From: Chloroflexia bacterium SDU3-3
GTDB taxonomy: Bacteria; Chloroflexota; Chloroflexia; Chloroflexales; Roseiflexaceae
Assembly: GCA_009268125.1 (NCBI GenBank)
Contig: WBOU01000026.1
Location: 1-45,491 of the forward strand
Length of the DNA: 45,491 bases
Direction: 5' to 3'
Part shown: piece by piece, positions 45,225 through 45,491 of the stretch
How the letters are laid out: each line of letters opens with the position of its first letter
Numbering within the stretch: position 1 is the first letter of the stretch
The notes under the pieces: generated by a model
What the model was told of the DNA's origin: nothing
What the model saw: only the letters and a program-made list of their open reading frames with translations
Database searches by the model: none
Position numbers and translations under genes: made by a program

Positions 45225-45491
45225 ATGGTTTTTGGTCAATGTGTAACGCCGGGTTGGCTCTCGAAGGTCGCCCCTGTTCTTCTTGCAATGAGCGAGGGTG
45301 GCAGTCGAGGCGGTGGTGGCAATAGCGGCGGCGGTGGCGGCGGGCGTGGCCCCGGCGGCCCTGGCGGCGGCGGCGGCGGGCGTGGCCCCGGCGGCCCTGG
45401 CGGCGGTGGCGGCGGCTACCGTGGCGGTGGCGGCGGCGGGCGTGGCCCCGGCGGCCCTGGCGGCGGCGGCGGCGGCGGGCGTGGCCCCGGC
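45225..45491 (+). CDS. infB: Probable translation initiation factor IF-2, Gly-rich N-terminus (cut by window edge)
   Basis: IF-2 brings initiator tRNA to the ribosome. Only 89 residues are visible. The assignment rests on the nusA-rnpM-infB order. The ATG at 45225 has GGGAG about 9 nt upstream; an in-frame ATG at 45288 has none. Residues 1-21 are unremarkable, then from about residue 30 the sequence is tandem Gly/Pro/Arg units of the type GRGPGGPGGGGG. IF-2 N-terminal regions are often low-complexity, but the GTPase domain lies outside the window, so another Gly-rich protein cannot be excluded. Confidence 0.65.
   Translation, partial: MVFGQCVTPGWLSKVAPVLLAMSEGGSRGGGGNSGGGGGGRGPGGPGGGGGGRGPGGPGGGGGGYRGGGGGGRGPGGPGGGGGGGRGPG
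45346..45491 (+). repeat. 36-bp tandem repeat in the putative infB N-terminus
   Basis: Four copies of a unit beginning GGGCGTGGCCCCGGCGGCCC, with variable GGC/GGT triplet runs between them (one copy interrupted by TACCGT). It runs off the window edge, so copy number is unknown. Confidence 0.8.

Overview
The window looks like a chromosomal segment of a high-GC, monoderm-like bacterium, most likely a member of the Chloroflexota (Chloroflexia). This is inferred from gene content and style: exported proteins with long Thr/Pro/Ala linkers, a sortase with an LPxT-type substrate, an XRE-HTH/M23 fusion, a VanW protein carrying two Gly/Phe-rich repeats, a uS12 with an insertion, and no lipopolysaccharide or outer-membrane genes. 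No 16S rRNA is present, so the placement is an inference. Most genes are ordinary chromosomal genes; the one clear mobile element is a TnpB-only IS200/IS605-type insertion.

Layout. 1-4001: str operon on the minus strand (rpsL-rpsG-fusA-tuf, tuf cut by the window edge) behind a near-consensus promoter and a leader of about 185 nt. 4172-7401: a two-gene minus-strand unit, sortase then a repeat-rich DUF11 surface protein ending in an LPDTS sorting signal. 7485-12819: pyrimidine operon pyrR-pyrB-pyrC-like-pyrK-like-pyrD (minus), with promoter, PyrR-binding hairpin and terminator all readable in its leader. 13046-17433: rpsU, prfA and an adenosine-deaminase-family gene (plus), a soluble histidine kinase (minus) and a RusA-like nuclease (plus). 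17510-24754: gpmI, secA and a VanW protein (all minus). 24904-28075: RNA methyltransferase and glycosyltransferase coupled by an ATGA overlap, then a PhnP-like metallo-hydrolase (all minus). 28420-33812: a PIG-V-like membrane glycosyltransferase, tRNA-Gly(TCC) (minus), a small zincin, a GH18 protein, a TPR membrane protein and an M42 aminopeptidase. 33896-39080: a TPR protein with an unrecognised C-terminal domain, RNase PH, a phosphodiester-glycosidase protein and an M23-type protein (minus). 39179-40466: TnpB element. 40823-45491: a secreted HExxH lipoprotein, a tiny lipoprotein, then nusA-rnpM-infB (infB cut by the edge).

How the genes work together. The two ends are translation/transcription machinery. 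The middle is nucleotide metabolism plus a scattered set of envelope proteins (sortase and substrate, VanW, GH18, phosphodiester glycosidase, M23, lipoproteins) that suggests a thick or protein-decorated cell surface. The pyr operon is the most unusual pathway: its dihydroorotase homologue has lost several catalytic residues, and a quinone-type (class 2) PyrD sits beside a PyrK-like iron-sulfur flavoprotein that normally partners class 1B enzymes.

Non-coding structure is rich. Five intergenic loci carry a dispersed family of short G/T-rich repeats built from two related modules of about 26 bp. Many genes have recognisable sigma-70-type promoters with 16-18 bp spacers, and several intergenic hairpins act as probable terminators. 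The nusA leader holds a terminator-like hairpin between its promoter and the gene, and rimP is missing from its usual place.
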